Of a stretch of DNA of 64,000 bases, positions 46,042 through 55,541 are shown one piece after another. Made by a program: the position numbers and the translations under genes. Within the stretch, counting starts at the first letter, position 1, and every line of letters starts with the position of its first letter. This DNA comes from Jejuia pallidilutea (GTDB taxonomy: Bacteria; Bacteroidota; Bacteroidia; Flavobacteriales; Flavobacteriaceae): NCBI RefSeq assembly GCF_002973595.1, contig NZ_PVEO01000005.1, forward strand, positions 186,001-250,000. The letters run 5' to 3'. The notes under the pieces are model-generated. The model was not told where the DNA came from and did not search any database. It was given only the letters and a program-made list of their open reading frames with translations.

Positions 46042-46824
46042 ATGAAACCATTACTATATTTTATTTTTCTATTTTATTTTTCAATAGGCGCCCAAGAATC
46101 TATTGAAATTGTTCCTTTAAAAAATTCAACACTAAAAGCCGATAGCGTGATTGGTATTGATAATTTTGGTACTATTTTTTATACCAAGACTAATACTATT
46201 TATAAAAAAGATAACGATACCACCATTAGCTATAATAATTTGCAATTGGGAAAGCTTACATCCGCGAATAGCTTTAATCCGTTAAAAATAAATTTATTCT
46301 ACCAAGCATTAAACACAGTTATTGTATTAGATAATAGGTTAGCTGAAATTTTTAAAATAGACTTTAATACGATTAACAACTACAAAAACGTATCGCATGT
46401 TTCTACAGGATACGACAATACCATCTGGATTTTTAACCAAGACACCCAACTACTAGAAGTGTTTGATTATAAAACAAGAACAACCAAGGCGCAAACCTTA
46501 AAACCTGTAGACAGCCCTATTCTAGATTTAAAAAGTAATTATAATTACGCCTATTTGCTTACCGAAGATGCGCTTTTGGTATATAACTATTTTGGCAGTA
46601 TTGTAAACACACTAAAAAATGATGGGTATACCGATATTGTAGAAAACAACGAAGGGCTTTACCTTAAAAAAAACAATAGTTTGTTTTATCTTGCAGAAGA
46701 TTCTAAAGCATTTATGCCCGTAAAAACTTACAACATTTTAATTCCCCAGTTTTTTGTAACCAACGAAACCTTGTATATTTACGCCGATGAAACCCTCCAA
46801 GAATTCCAAATAAAAACTAAATAA
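46042..46824 (+). CDS. Secreted protein of unknown function, beta-propeller-like
   Basis: 260 residues with a signal peptide (1-17, ending SIGAQ). The body is made of short beta-strands with repeated phrases such as DNFGTIFYTKTNTIYKKD, GYDNTIWIFNQDTQLLEVFD and YNYAYLLTEDALLVYNYFG, spaced about 40 residues, which resembles propeller blades. I recognise no catalytic motif. It ends 4 bp before the deoxynucleoside kinase gene and is probably cotranscribed with it. Confidence 0.75.
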   Translation: MKPLLYFIFLFYFSIGAQESIEIVPLKNSTLKADSVIGIDNFGTIFYTKTNTIYKKDNDTTISYNNLQLGKLTSANSFNPLKINLFYQALNTVIVLDNRLAEIFKIDFNTINNYKNVSHVSTGYDNTIWIFNQDTQLLEVFDYKTRTTKAQTLKPVDSPILDLKSNYNYAYLLTEDALLVYNYFGSIVNTLKNDGYTDIVENNEGLYLKKNNSLFYLAEDSKAFMPVKTYNILIPQFFVTNETLYIYADETLQEFQIKTK

Positions 46825-46828
46825 TATT

Positions 46829-47443
46829 ATGCATATTGCTGTTGCCGGAAATATTGGCGCTGGAAAAACAACGCTAACCAAATTACTTGCAAAACATTAT
46901 AAATGGGAAGCACAACTGGAAGATGTGGTAGACAACCCCTATTTGGATGATTTTTACAACCAAATGGAGCGCTGGAGCTTTAACTTGCAAGTTTATTTTT
47001 TAAATAGTAGATTCCGTCAAGTGCTACAAATTCGTGAGAGCGGAAAAGACATTATTCAAGATAGAACCATTTACGAAGACGCTCATATTTTTGCGCCAAA
47101 CCTTCACGCTATGGGTTTAATGACGAATAGGGATTTTGGCAATTATAGCTCGTTATTTAATTTAATGGAATCGTTAGTTCAAGGCCCCGATTTGTTAATT
47201 TATTTACGAAGCTCCATTCCAAATTTGGTATCTCAAATACATAAACGCGGAAGGGATTACGAAAATTCTATAAGTATTGATTATTTAAGCAGGCTTAACG
47301 AACGCTACGAGGCTTGGATTCATGGCTACGACAAGGGCAACTTGCTAATTATTGATGTAGACAACCTAAATTTTGTAGATATTCCTGAAGATCTTGGCTA
47401 TGTTATCAATACGATTGACGCTGAAATTAACGGACTATTTTAG
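46829..47443 (+). CDS. Deoxynucleoside kinase
   Basis: 204 residues. Walker A GNIGAGKT (7-14), then DRTIYEDAHIFA near residues 74-85 (the DR[ST] substrate/phosphate motif) and the lid Arg residues in HKRGRDYE. It phosphorylates deoxynucleosides for salvage; preference for dA, dG or dC is not deducible. Follows the secreted protein gene by 4 bp. An inverted repeat aaaataacac/gtgttatttt (47482-47527) downstream may end the transcript. Confidence 0.88.
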   Translation: MHIAVAGNIGAGKTTLTKLLAKHYKWEAQLEDVVDNPYLDDFYNQMERWSFNLQVYFLNSRFRQVLQIRESGKDIIQDRTIYEDAHIFAPNLHAMGLMTNRDFGNYSSLFNLMESLVQGPDLLIYLRSSIPNLVSQIHKRGRDYENSISIDYLSRLNERYEAWIHGYDKGNLLIIDVDNLNFVDIPEDLGYVINTIDAEINGLF

Positions 47444-47580
47444 GGCTGTAATGCTTTAATTTTGAAGTTAAAAATCTATTAAAAATAACACATGTAACTC
47501 ATTAAGTAGATTTAATAGTGTTATTTTGTAATGTGGCGTTATTTAAATCGCCCAACCTACTCATTACATTTTAATTCAAG

Positions 47581-49593
47581 ATGAAACAACTACTATTTAC
47601 ACTTTTAATTTTCTGTTCTAGTTTAGGATTTTCGCAAATGTATAATCCGGTTAAATGGAGCACTCAGGTAGAGAAAATTTCAGATTCAGAATACAAATTA
47701 ATATCAATTGCAACCATTGAGAAAGGTTCACACCTGTATGCCCAAAACATACCAGAAGGTGGGCCAATACCAACCGAATTCACTTATACTAATGAGGACA
47801 ACAACTACAAGCTCCTTGGAGAAACTGAGGAGGAAGAAGGCATAACGGTTAACGATGCAGTGTTTGAAATGGAGATTAAGTATTTTGAAGACACCGCCAT
47901 ATTCGAACAAAACATACAGCTCGTTAACCCGATTGATAAAATTTCGGGATCTGTGTTATTTATGGCCTGTGATGATGAAAAATGTACTCCGCCAACAGAT
48001 GTAGAATTAGTTTTTGTTCTTAACGAATCAGCTAAAGGTGTTGAAAACAACAACAATATTCCTGTAGACATAGACACCAACAAAACAAACGAATTGCTGT
48101 ATGGCATGTCTTCAAACGACATTACAAAACCTATAAGTTCTTGCGAAAACGAAGTAGCAAACTTAAGCGTAGCATCAACCAATAGCTCTTTATGGCGTAT
48201 CTTTGTTTTAGGTTTTCTGGGAGGCTTGTTGGCTTTACTAACGCCTTGTGTTTTCCCTATGATTCCCCTAACGGTAAGCTTTTTTACAAAAAATAGCAAC
48301 GAAAATAAAGGTGCAGGTGTTTCCAAGGCTTTACTTTATGGCTTTTTTATTTTTGCAGTCTATATACTATTAAGCGTACCATTTCATTTATTAGATTCGG
48401 TTAATCCCGATATTTTAAATGAAATTTCCACCAACATATGGCTTAACATTATCTTCTTTTTAATTTTTGTGTTTTTTGCCTTTTCGTTTTTTGGATATTA
48501 CGAACTTACTTTGCCATCTAGCTGGACAACTAAAACTACCCAAGGCGAAAACACTGGAGGTTTTATTGGCATATTTTTTATGGCACTAACACTAGCCATT
48601 GTATCGTTTTCATGTACAGGGCCAATTTTAGGCTCGTTACTCGCAGGGTCGCTTACTGCCGATGGTGGCGCGTGGCAACTTACAGCAGGTATGGCTGGTT
48701 TTGGCGTATCTCTAGGCTTACCATTTGCATTGTTTGCCATGTTTCCTAATATGATGAATGCTTTACCAAAATCTGGTGGATGGCTAAACACCACTAAGGT
48801 TATTTTAGGATTCTTAGAACTAGCCTTAGCTTTTAAGTTTTTATCGAATGCCGATTTGGTAGCACATTGGAACATCTTAAAAATAGAACCTTTCCTTATA
48901 TTATGGATTATAATTTTCGCCGGATTAGCTTTGTATATTTTTGGCAAAATAAAATTCCCGCACGATTCGCCCATAAAAAAATTATCGTTTTTTAGAATAG
49001 CTGGAGGTATTTTGGTAGCCTCTTTTGTAATTTATTTAGCATCGGGCTTTAGAGTAAACAAAGAAACCAACACATTTACATCATTAACATTATTAAGCGG
49101 TTTAGCACCACCAGTGGGCTATAGTTTTTTATACCCTAATGATTGCCCTAATAATTTAAACTGTTTTAAAGATTTAAAAGAAGGTTTGGCTTATGCAAAA
49201 AAAGTTAACAAACCCGTAATTTTAGATTTTACAGGTTTAGCATGTGTAAACTGCCGAAAAATGGAAGAACACGTATGGCCAGATACAACTATAGATAATT
49301 ATTTAAGAAACGATTACGTTTTAATTTCGCTATATGTTGATGATAAAAAAGAATTGCCAGAAGCAGAAAAAATATACGTAAAACGTGCTGACGGCGGTAC
49401 AAGAAAACTAGAAAACTACGGCCATAAATGGGCGCATTTTCAAACAGAATTTTTTCAATCTAATTCGCAACCTTACTACGTATTGTTAGATGCTAATGAA
49501 AAAAAGATTTTAAATACACCTGTACCTTACACCCCAAACAAAAAAGAATATGCTGCTTTTTTAGAATGTGGTTTAGAGGTTTTTAACAAATAG
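47581..49593 (+). CDS. DsbD-like thiol:disulfide interchange protein
   Basis: 670 residues. Signal peptide (1-18), an N-terminal DsbD-alpha-type domain (about 20-165) with a CDDEKC motif, a central membrane domain of about eight segments of the DsbD/CcdA type (about 200-490, with [12 protein letters not shown] and [11 protein letters not shown] carrying the paired cysteines), and a C-terminal thioredoxin-like domain with C555-V-N-C558. It moves reducing power from the cytoplasm to the periplasm, for cytochrome c maturation or disulfide repair. Confidence 0.9.
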   Translation: MKQLLFTLLIFCSSLGFSQMYNPVKWSTQVEKISDSEYKLISIATIEKGSHLYAQNIPEGGPIPTEFTYTNEDNNYKLLGETEEEEGITVNDAVFEMEIKYFEDTAIFEQNIQLVNPIDKISGSVLFMACDDEKCTPPTDVELVFVLNESAKGVENNNNIPVDIDTNKTNELLYGMSSNDITKPISSCENEVANLSVASTNSSLWRIFVLGFLGGLLALLTPCVFPMIPLTVSFFTKNSNENKGAGVSKALLYGFFIFAVYILLSVPFHLLDSVNPDILNEISTNIWLNIIFFLIFVFFAFSFFGYYELTLPSSWTTKTTQGENTGGFIGIFFMALTLAIVSFSCTGPILGSLLAGSLTADGGAWQLTAGMAGFGVSLGLPFALFAMFPNMMNALPKSGGWLNTTKVILGFLELALAFKFLSNADLVAHWNILKIEPFLILWIIIFAGLALYIFGKIKFPHDSPIKKLSFFRIAGGILVASFVIYLASGFRVNKETNTFTSLTLLSGLAPPVGYSFLYPNDCPNNLNCFKDLKEGLAYAKKVNKPVILDFTGLACVNCRKMEEHVWPDTTIDNYLRNDYVLISLYVDDKKELPEAEKIYVKRADGGTRKLENYGHKWAHFQTEFFQSNSQPYYVLLDANEKKILNTPVPYTPNKKEYAAFLECGLEVFNK

Positions 49594-49617
49594 AAATCAG
49601 CTTAAAACTACTAGTTT

Positions 49618-51111
49618 ATGAGTACTTCTGCTATAAAAAAATCGTCAAAGCTAGAAATATATTTTAAGCCTTTTAGGGATAATATTATTGGAATAGATGC
49701 GTATTTTAAATCTCCATATGGAAAAAAGAAAATAATATACGCCGATTGGACTGCTAGTGGAAGACTTTACAAACCTATTGAAGAAAAAATAAGCAACGAT
49801 ATAGGTGCCTTTGTAGCCAATACACACACAGAAACCTCTATTACTGGTAGCGTAATAACTCATGCCTATCATGATGCAAGACGCATTATTAAACAACATG
49901 TAAATGCTTCTAAAGATGATGTTTTAATTACTGTTGGCACGGGTATGACGGGCGCTGTAAATAAATTTCAACGCATTTTAGGACTTAAACTCTGCGAAAA
50001 CTTAAAAGAAAATACCAAAGTACCTGAAGCAAAACGCCCCATTATTTTTGTGTCTCATATGGAGCATCATTCCAATCAAACCTCATGGTTAGAGACAATT
50101 GCCAGGGTAAAAGTAATACCCTCAAACAACGAAGGGCTACCTTCTTTAGAAAAACTAGAAGAACTTCTACACCAATACAACGATGTTCCTATTAAAATTG
50201 CTGCCATTACAGGATGCTCGAACGTTACTGGTATTAGAACCAATTATTATGATGTAGCACGGGTTATGCACCAAAACAACGGATTATGTTTTGTAGATTT
50301 TGCATGTTCTGCACCTTACGTAACAATTAATATGCATCCTAAAAATGACGATGAATATCTAGATGCCATTACGTTTTCACCACATAAGTTTTTAGGTGGT
50401 CCTGGATCCTCAGGTGTACTAATTTTCAATAAAAAATTATATAAGAATTTAGTACCCGATAACCCTGGAGGCGGTACCGTTAGCTACACAAACCCATGGG
50501 GAGACCACGATTATATTGATGATATTGAAACCCGCGAAGATGGTGGTACTCCGGGTTTTTTACAAGCCATTAAAATTGCGCTTTCTATTCAATTAAAAGA
50601 AGAAATGGGCGTAAAAAACATTCTTGAACGCGAACACGAACTCAATACGATAATTTTTGAGCGTTTATCTAGTGTAAAAAATCTCAAAATTTTAGCTTCA
50701 GAACATAAAGACAGGTTGGGTGTATTTTCATTTTATATTGAAGGTGTACATTATAATTTAATTGTAAAATTACTAAACGACAGATTTGGCATTCAAACGC
50801 GTGGAGGATGTTCCTGTGCTGGTACGTATGGGCATTATTTATTGAATGTAGACCAATCTACCTCAAAATCAATAGAAGAAAAAATACTAGAAGGTTGCTT
50901 AATTGAACGCCCAGGATGGATACGGATGTCTATTCACCCTACCATGACCAACGAAGAAATTTACTTTATTTGTGATGCCATAGAAACTGTAGCCTTAAAT
51001 TATAACGATTGGGGAAAAGACTATGAGTATCATTCAGCTAAAAACGAATTTGTTCACAAAGCAAACCCCAACATAGAAAAAACAATTACTAAAAATTGGT
51101 TTAGGCAATAA
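49618..51111 (+). CDS. Class V PLP aminotransferase (cysteine desulfurase-like fold)
   Basis: 497 residues. The PLP lysine is Lys257 in SPHKFLGGPG; HMEHHSNQTSW (about 143-153) and FVDFACSAPYV are typical active-site segments, and RGGCSCAGTYGH (about 397-408) occupies the place of the desulfurase cysteine loop. It is longer than NifS/SufS (about 400 residues) and has no iron-sulfur genes beside it, so the true reaction is open. It starts 24 bp after the DsbD-like gene and its last 11 bp overlap the end of the convergent phosphatase gene. Confidence 0.82.
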   Translation: MSTSAIKKSSKLEIYFKPFRDNIIGIDAYFKSPYGKKKIIYADWTASGRLYKPIEEKISNDIGAFVANTHTETSITGSVITHAYHDARRIIKQHVNASKDDVLITVGTGMTGAVNKFQRILGLKLCENLKENTKVPEAKRPIIFVSHMEHHSNQTSWLETIARVKVIPSNNEGLPSLEKLEELLHQYNDVPIKIAAITGCSNVTGIRTNYYDVARVMHQNNGLCFVDFACSAPYVTINMHPKNDDEYLDAITFSPHKFLGGPGSSGVLIFNKKLYKNLVPDNPGGGTVSYTNPWGDHDYIDDIETREDGGTPGFLQAIKIALSIQLKEEMGVKNILEREHELNTIIFERLSSVKNLKILASEHKDRLGVFSFYIEGVHYNLIVKLLNDRFGIQTRGGCSCAGTYGHYLLNVDQSTSKSIEEKILEGCLIERPGWIRMSIHPTMTNEEIYFICDAIETVALNYNDWGKDYEYHSAKNEFVHKANPNIEKTITKNWFRQ

Positions 51112-52099
51112 AACCGTTATCTCTGGCGTGCTTAATAGCTTGTTCGCTATGTTCTACCAAAAGCACCGGTATTGTTTTATAATTTTTATATAAACTTTTA
51201 GCGCGTAACATTTTTTTATTGTGTTCTACATTTCTTAAATAAATAGCTAAAATCCTATCGGGAAATTTTTCGGCTATTTCCAAATAAATAAAAGGATCGT
51301 GTTCCCCACTATCACCAATTAATATAAATTTTAAATCCGGATAGGTTTTTAATAAATTAATAATTTCTTTTTGTTTTTGGGGCTTTTCGCCTTTCGCCTT
51401 TTTCAGAAATGGTTTTGGAAAATTTCTTAAAATAATTGGTCCTTTTGGGAAACTATTCTTTTTTAAAAAATATTCTAAATACCTGTATAAATTCCAGGGA
51501 CTGTGGCTTACGTAAAATATAGGGTTAGCTTCGAGTGTTGTTTTTCCTCGATGCAATAAATGATAAAATTCGGGAGCTCCCATTAAAGGGCTTCTACCAG
51601 CTGCAGATTTAAAAATAGTATTATAAACTACCCGCCATTTTAAATTTGATACCAAGCCTGTATGCAAAATAGTGTCGTCTATATCACTTATTACTCCAAA
51701 CTTACATTTAGGGGAAGGAATTAACATTTCTCCTGGGAACTTATTTTGTAATTGAATAGTTCTCCCCAAATGAGGCTCGCTAAAAGACCATTGCATTTGT
51801 ACCCAACCTTCAGAATTAGCTTTATTATTTAATTTTTCAACTGCCTCGTCAATTAAAAAGTAACCTCTTTTATCGGTTTTTGTGTAAAAGTATGTGTCTT
51901 CACCTATTTTTACAACAAGCTTAGTATGTTTAATTTCATCAGATTCAAAACGCTTCCAAGCATTAATAAACGATTTAAAAATCCCTTTATCATTTAAGTT
52001 GATATCTTCATCTTCTAAGGCGCGACCTCTTAGATAAATTCGTTTATTAGTGCCATAGGTTTGAAATGCAATAATTTGAAGTGGATCTTTTTTTAACAT
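51101..52099 (-). CDS. App1-family (DUF2183) phosphatase-domain protein
   Basis: 332 residues from the ATG at 52099. A longer frame reaches 52135 but starts inside the stem of the hppA terminator (52123-52148), so the shorter start is preferred. The HAD-type motif is D139-I-D-D-T143 in ISDIDDTILHTG, with FYVSHSPWNLYRYLEYFL and ILIGDSGEHDPFIY further on, the three conserved blocks of App1 phosphatidate phosphatases. The substrate in bacteria is unknown. Confidence 0.86.
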   Translation of the reverse strand: MLKKDPLQIIAFQTYGTNKRIYLRGRALEDEDINLNDKGIFKSFINAWKRFESDEIKHTKLVVKIGEDTYFYTKTDKRGYFLIDEAVEKLNNKANSEGWVQMQWSFSEPHLGRTIQLQNKFPGEMLIPSPKCKFGVISDIDDTILHTGLVSNLKWRVVYNTIFKSAAGRSPLMGAPEFYHLLHRGKTTLEANPIFYVSHSPWNLYRYLEYFLKKNSFPKGPIILRNFPKPFLKKAKGEKPQKQKEIINLLKTYPDLKFILIGDSGEHDPFIYLEIAEKFPDRILAIYLRNVEHNKKMLRAKSLYKNYKTIPVLLVEHSEQAIKHARDNGFIA

Positions 52100-52122
52100 C
52101 TGTAATTCTTTTGTTTGAAAAT

Positions 52123-52148
52123 AAAAAAAAGCCACGTAAAAACGTGGC
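52123..52148 (-). terminator. Rho-independent terminator after hppA
   Basis: gccacg (52131-52136) and cgtggc (52143-52148) form the stem, extended by aa/tt; on the minus strand eight U follow. Lies 52 bp past the hppA stop. Confidence 0.88.
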
Positions 52149-52199
52149 TTTTCAACATTAGAAAAATAGTTTATTTAGTTTAGTTGATAATTTTAATTA

Positions 52200-54554
52200 T
52201 TAAGAGGCATCCTCTTGATTTTTTAGGGTTTTCAATTTAGCTTCTACTTCTGCTCTAGACCCTGTAATGGTTTCATAAGTAGTAGATTCTTGTCCATTTT
52301 CAGTTGTAACTGTTGTAACTACTGCTTTTACAATACCATCTTCTTCAGTTTCAGTTAAGTTTACTTTAACTTCTTTTTGAATTACTTCTACTTGCTCTAT
52401 TGAATTTTCTTCAGATGTATAAGCAGTTATAGCATCGGCGGATAAAGCTATACTTGGTGCGATTACCAAAGCAACAACACTCATTAACTTTAACAAAATA
52501 TTTAAGGAAGGCCCTGAAGTATCTTTAAATGGATCTCCCACAGTATCTCCAACAACTGCTGCTTTATGTGCATCGGTTCCTTTTCTACCTTGTTCTTCAA
52601 TCATTTTCTTAGCGTTATCCCAAGCACCACCTGCGTTAGACTGGAATATTGCCATAAGAACACCACAGGTAGTTACACCTGCTAACAGACCTCCCAGCAT
52701 TTCGGCACCACCAATAAAACCTACAGCAACTGGTACAGCAATAGCTAATAAACCTGGTAACACCATTTCTTTAATAGATGCTTTTGTAGAAATTGCAACA
52801 CACTTATCGTATTCTGCAACACCATCTGCATCGTCAAATATTTTACGTTGTGCATCGGTAGCTTTAGACATATCAGAATCTACAGCACGCATCACTTCTA
52901 AAGCAGCTTTTAATTTTGGAATATCTCTAAATTGGCGACGTACCTCTTCTATCATTGCCATGGCTGCGCGCCCAACAGCATTCATAGATAATGCAGAAAA
53001 CACAAATGGTAACATACCACCTACTAATAAACCTGCCATAACGGTTGGTTTAGAAACATCAATAGCTATAACGTTTGCTGTTTTCATAAACGCAGCAAAT
53101 AACGCCAATGCTGTTAATGCAGCAGAAGCAATGGCAAATCCTTTTCCAATTGCTGCAGTTGTGTTACCAACAGCATCTAATTTATCGGTACGTTCACGTA
53201 CTTCGCTAGGTAATTCGGCCATTTCAGCAATACCACCTGCATTATCAGAAATTGGTCCGTAAGCGTCAACCGCTAATTGAATTCCTGTATTTGCTAACAT
53301 CCCAACAGCTGCAATCGCAATACCATATAATCCTGCAAAGTGGTGCGATACTAAAATTGCAGCTGCAATTAATAAAATAGGAATCATTGTAGACATCATA
53401 CCTACACCTAAACCTGCAATAATATTGGTAGCAGCACCAGTTTCAGACTGTCTTACAATAGAGTTTACTGGTTTTGTACCTGTGCCTGTATAATATTCGG
53501 TTACTTTACCAACAGCTAAACCAGCAATTAAACCAGCTATTACTGCAAAAAACACGCCTAAGGAACCATGCTCAAAACCTACGGTACCTTCTGGAATTAA
53601 AATATCAATAATAAAATAAGAGGCTACAAGCATTAATCCTGCAGAACCAAATTCACCTATATTTAAAGCTGTTTGCGGATTTCCGCCATCTTTAACACGC
53701 ACAAAAAAGGTTCCTATAATAGACATAATAATACCAACAGCAGCCAAAACCATTGGTAAATACACTGCCCCTAATCCGTTAAATTCTGGTGTAATGATAA
53801 AGGCTCCTAATACCATAGTACCTATAATAGAGCCTACGTACGATTCAAATAAATCGGCACCCATACCAGCTACATCACCAACATTATCACCAACATTATC
53901 TGCAATAGTTGCAGGGTTTAATGGGTGATCTTCTGGAATTCCAGCTTCTACCTTACCAACTAAATCGGCACCTACATCGGCTGCTTTAGTATAAATACCA
54001 CCACCAACACGCGCAAATAATGCAATTGATGACGCTCCTAAAGAGAATCCTGAAAGCACATTTAACACTTCGTTTAAGCCCCACCCCATTTCACTGTAAA
54101 CAGCAAAAAGGCTACTAAGACCTAAAACGCCAAGACCAACAACGCCTAAACCCATTACAGCTCCACCAGCAAAGGCGACTTCTAAGGCTTTTCCTAAAGA
54201 TGTTCTAGCAGCATTTGTTGTTCTTACGTTAGCTTTTGTAGCTACCTTCATACCTATAAAGCCTGCTAAGGCAGAACAAATAGCACCTATAATAAATGAT
54301 ACAGCTACCATTCCGTTAGAACCTACCTCATTACTTCCTTTAAAAAACAATAAAATTGCAACTGCTACCACAAAAATGGCCAGTATTTTATATTCTGCTT
54401 TTAAGAAAGACATTGCGCCATCGGCAATATTTTTTGCAATCCTTTTCATTTTGTCGCTTCCTGCATCCTGCTTACTTACCCATGCACTTTTTACAAATAC
54501 AAATAGTAATGCCAAAACCCCGAAAGCGGGCAATCCTTTAATTAGTAATTCCAT
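52200..54554 (-). CDS. hppA: Membrane-bound ion-pumping pyrophosphatase with C-terminal extension
   Basis: 784 residues with about 16 membrane segments. Catalytic blocks [23 protein letters not shown]-type and [17 protein letters not shown] are intact. [10 protein letters not shown] has Ala where K+-independent enzymes have Lys, so a K+-dependent type is predicted; whether Na+ or H+ is pumped is not decided here. The canonical protein ends near IAPSIAL; about 80 further polar, Glu/Thr-rich residues (705-784) form an unusual tail. The soluble pyrophosphatase gene lies upstream on the same strand but is separated by its own terminator. Confidence 0.95.
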   Translation of the reverse strand: MELLIKGLPAFGVLALLFVFVKSAWVSKQDAGSDKMKRIAKNIADGAMSFLKAEYKILAIFVVAVAILLFFKGSNEVGSNGMVAVSFIIGAICSALAGFIGMKVATKANVRTTNAARTSLGKALEVAFAGGAVMGLGVVGLGVLGLSSLFAVYSEMGWGLNEVLNVLSGFSLGASSIALFARVGGGIYTKAADVGADLVGKVEAGIPEDHPLNPATIADNVGDNVGDVAGMGADLFESYVGSIIGTMVLGAFIITPEFNGLGAVYLPMVLAAVGIIMSIIGTFFVRVKDGGNPQTALNIGEFGSAGLMLVASYFIIDILIPEGTVGFEHGSLGVFFAVIAGLIAGLAVGKVTEYYTGTGTKPVNSIVRQSETGAATNIIAGLGVGMMSTMIPILLIAAAILVSHHFAGLYGIAIAAVGMLANTGIQLAVDAYGPISDNAGGIAEMAELPSEVRERTDKLDAVGNTTAAIGKGFAIASAALTALALFAAFMKTANVIAIDVSKPTVMAGLLVGGMLPFVFSALSMNAVGRAAMAMIEEVRRQFRDIPKLKAALEVMRAVDSDMSKATDAQRKIFDDADGVAEYDKCVAISTKASIKEMVLPGLLAIAVPVAVGFIGGAEMLGGLLAGVTTCGVLMAIFQSNAGGAWDNAKKMIEEQGRKGTDAHKAAVVGDTVGDPFKDTSGPSLNILLKLMSVVALVIAPSIALSADAITAYTSEENSIEQVEVIQKEVKVNLTETEEDGIVKAVVTTVTTENGQESTTYETITGSRAEVEAKLKTLKNQEDAS

Positions 54555-54775
54555 ACTTCTATCAGTTAGTTATGTTTATATTTTTAACGGGGCTAAAAAT
54601 AGGAAAATATACCTGATAAAAAAAGCTACCTTAGATTAAAGATTTCGCATTTAAACCTGCCTTAAATTATAAAAATTACAATACTATGATTTATGTCAGC
54701 CAAAACACCTTTATTCTATAATTTTTATTTATATGAAGAACCTTTAGGATAAAGAAATGATGATAAACTTTCAAA

Positions 54776-54803
54776 CAAAAAAAACCACCTATTTAAGATG
54801 GTT
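54776..54803 (-). terminator. Rho-independent terminator after ppa
   Basis: aaccacct (54783-54790) pairs with agatggtt (54796-54803) with one G-T pair; on the minus strand a run of U follows at 54784-54776. Confidence 0.82.
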
Positions 54804-54830
54804 CTGTTTTATAGTAAGTTGTAATAGCAA

Positions 54831-55358
54831 TTAAATGGTAAAGGTTCTCTTTTTCTTGTGCTCACTTTCTTCATATCGCTCCACACATTCATGATATATT
54901 TTTATGGCCTCTTCAGCATCACCCCAACCACCAACGTCTACTTTTTTCTCCTCTAAGTCTTTATATACTTGAAAGAAGTGCTCAATTTCTTTTAATCTAT
55001 GCGGGTTTAAATGTGAAATATCACTTCGTTGACTCCAAACCGGATCAGAAACAGGTACACAAATTATCTTTTCATCTGGTCCTTTCTCATCGGTCATATG
55101 AAACACGCCTATGGGTCTTACTTCCATAACAACCATTGGGTAAGATGGCTCTGTAGACAATACCAAAACATCTAGAGGATCTTGGTCTAATGCTAAAGTT
55201 TCGGGAATAAAGCCATAATCCCCTGGATACATCATTGATGAAAACAAAGTTCTATCAAAACGAATCTTATGTAACGTAAAATCGTATTCATACTTATTTC
55301 TACTGCCCTTTGGTATCTCAATTAGGACGTCGAACGTTAATTTTTTCTTATTTGCCAT
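54831..55358 (-). CDS. ppa: Soluble inorganic pyrophosphatase
   Basis: 175 residues of family I. The signature DQDPLDVLVL (about 76-85) holds the metal-binding Asp residues, with the GDYGFIPETL segment before it and KDLEEKKVDVGGW after. It hydrolyses PPi from biosynthesis. It has its own promoter (55376-55409) and terminator, so it is monocistronic although hppA is next. Confidence 0.95.
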   Translation of the reverse strand: MANKKKLTFDVLIEIPKGSRNKYEYDFTLHKIRFDRTLFSSMMYPGDYGFIPETLALDQDPLDVLVLSTEPSYPMVVMEVRPIGVFHMTDEKGPDEKIICVPVSDPVWSQRSDISHLNPHRLKEIEHFFQVYKDLEEKKVDVGGWGDAEEAIKIYHECVERYEESEHKKKRTFTI

Positions 55359-55375
55359 AGTTTTGTATTTGGCTT

Positions 55376-55409
55376 CAAAAGTACTGAACCTATTAGCTTA
55401 AAACAACAA
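55376..55409 (-). promoter_or_regulatory. Bacteroidota-type promoter for ppa
   Basis: On the minus strand TTG (55406-55404) is followed after 20 nt by TACTTTTG (55383-55376), an exact TAnnTTTG, 17 bp before the ATG. A further TTG lies just upstream (55409-55407). Confidence 0.7.
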
Positions 55410-55541
55410 TTATGTCTAAGATTTATGTTATTTTATATAAGCCAAACTTCAAAAAATCAAAATATGTAATTTACAGAATCATACCACAATTATTACTAAC
55501 TTGTAGGCTTTATTTTTTGAACATGACTAACTCAATATAAT

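Noticed and set aside
52100-52135. N-terminal extension of the App1-like protein
   Set aside because: These codons lie within the hppA terminator hairpin and its A/T run, so the ATG at 52099 is used.
54356-54639. Plus-strand frames opposite the hppA start, and many similar frames opposite other genes
   Set aside because: They are antisense shadows of strong coding genes with no protein-like composition or start signals.
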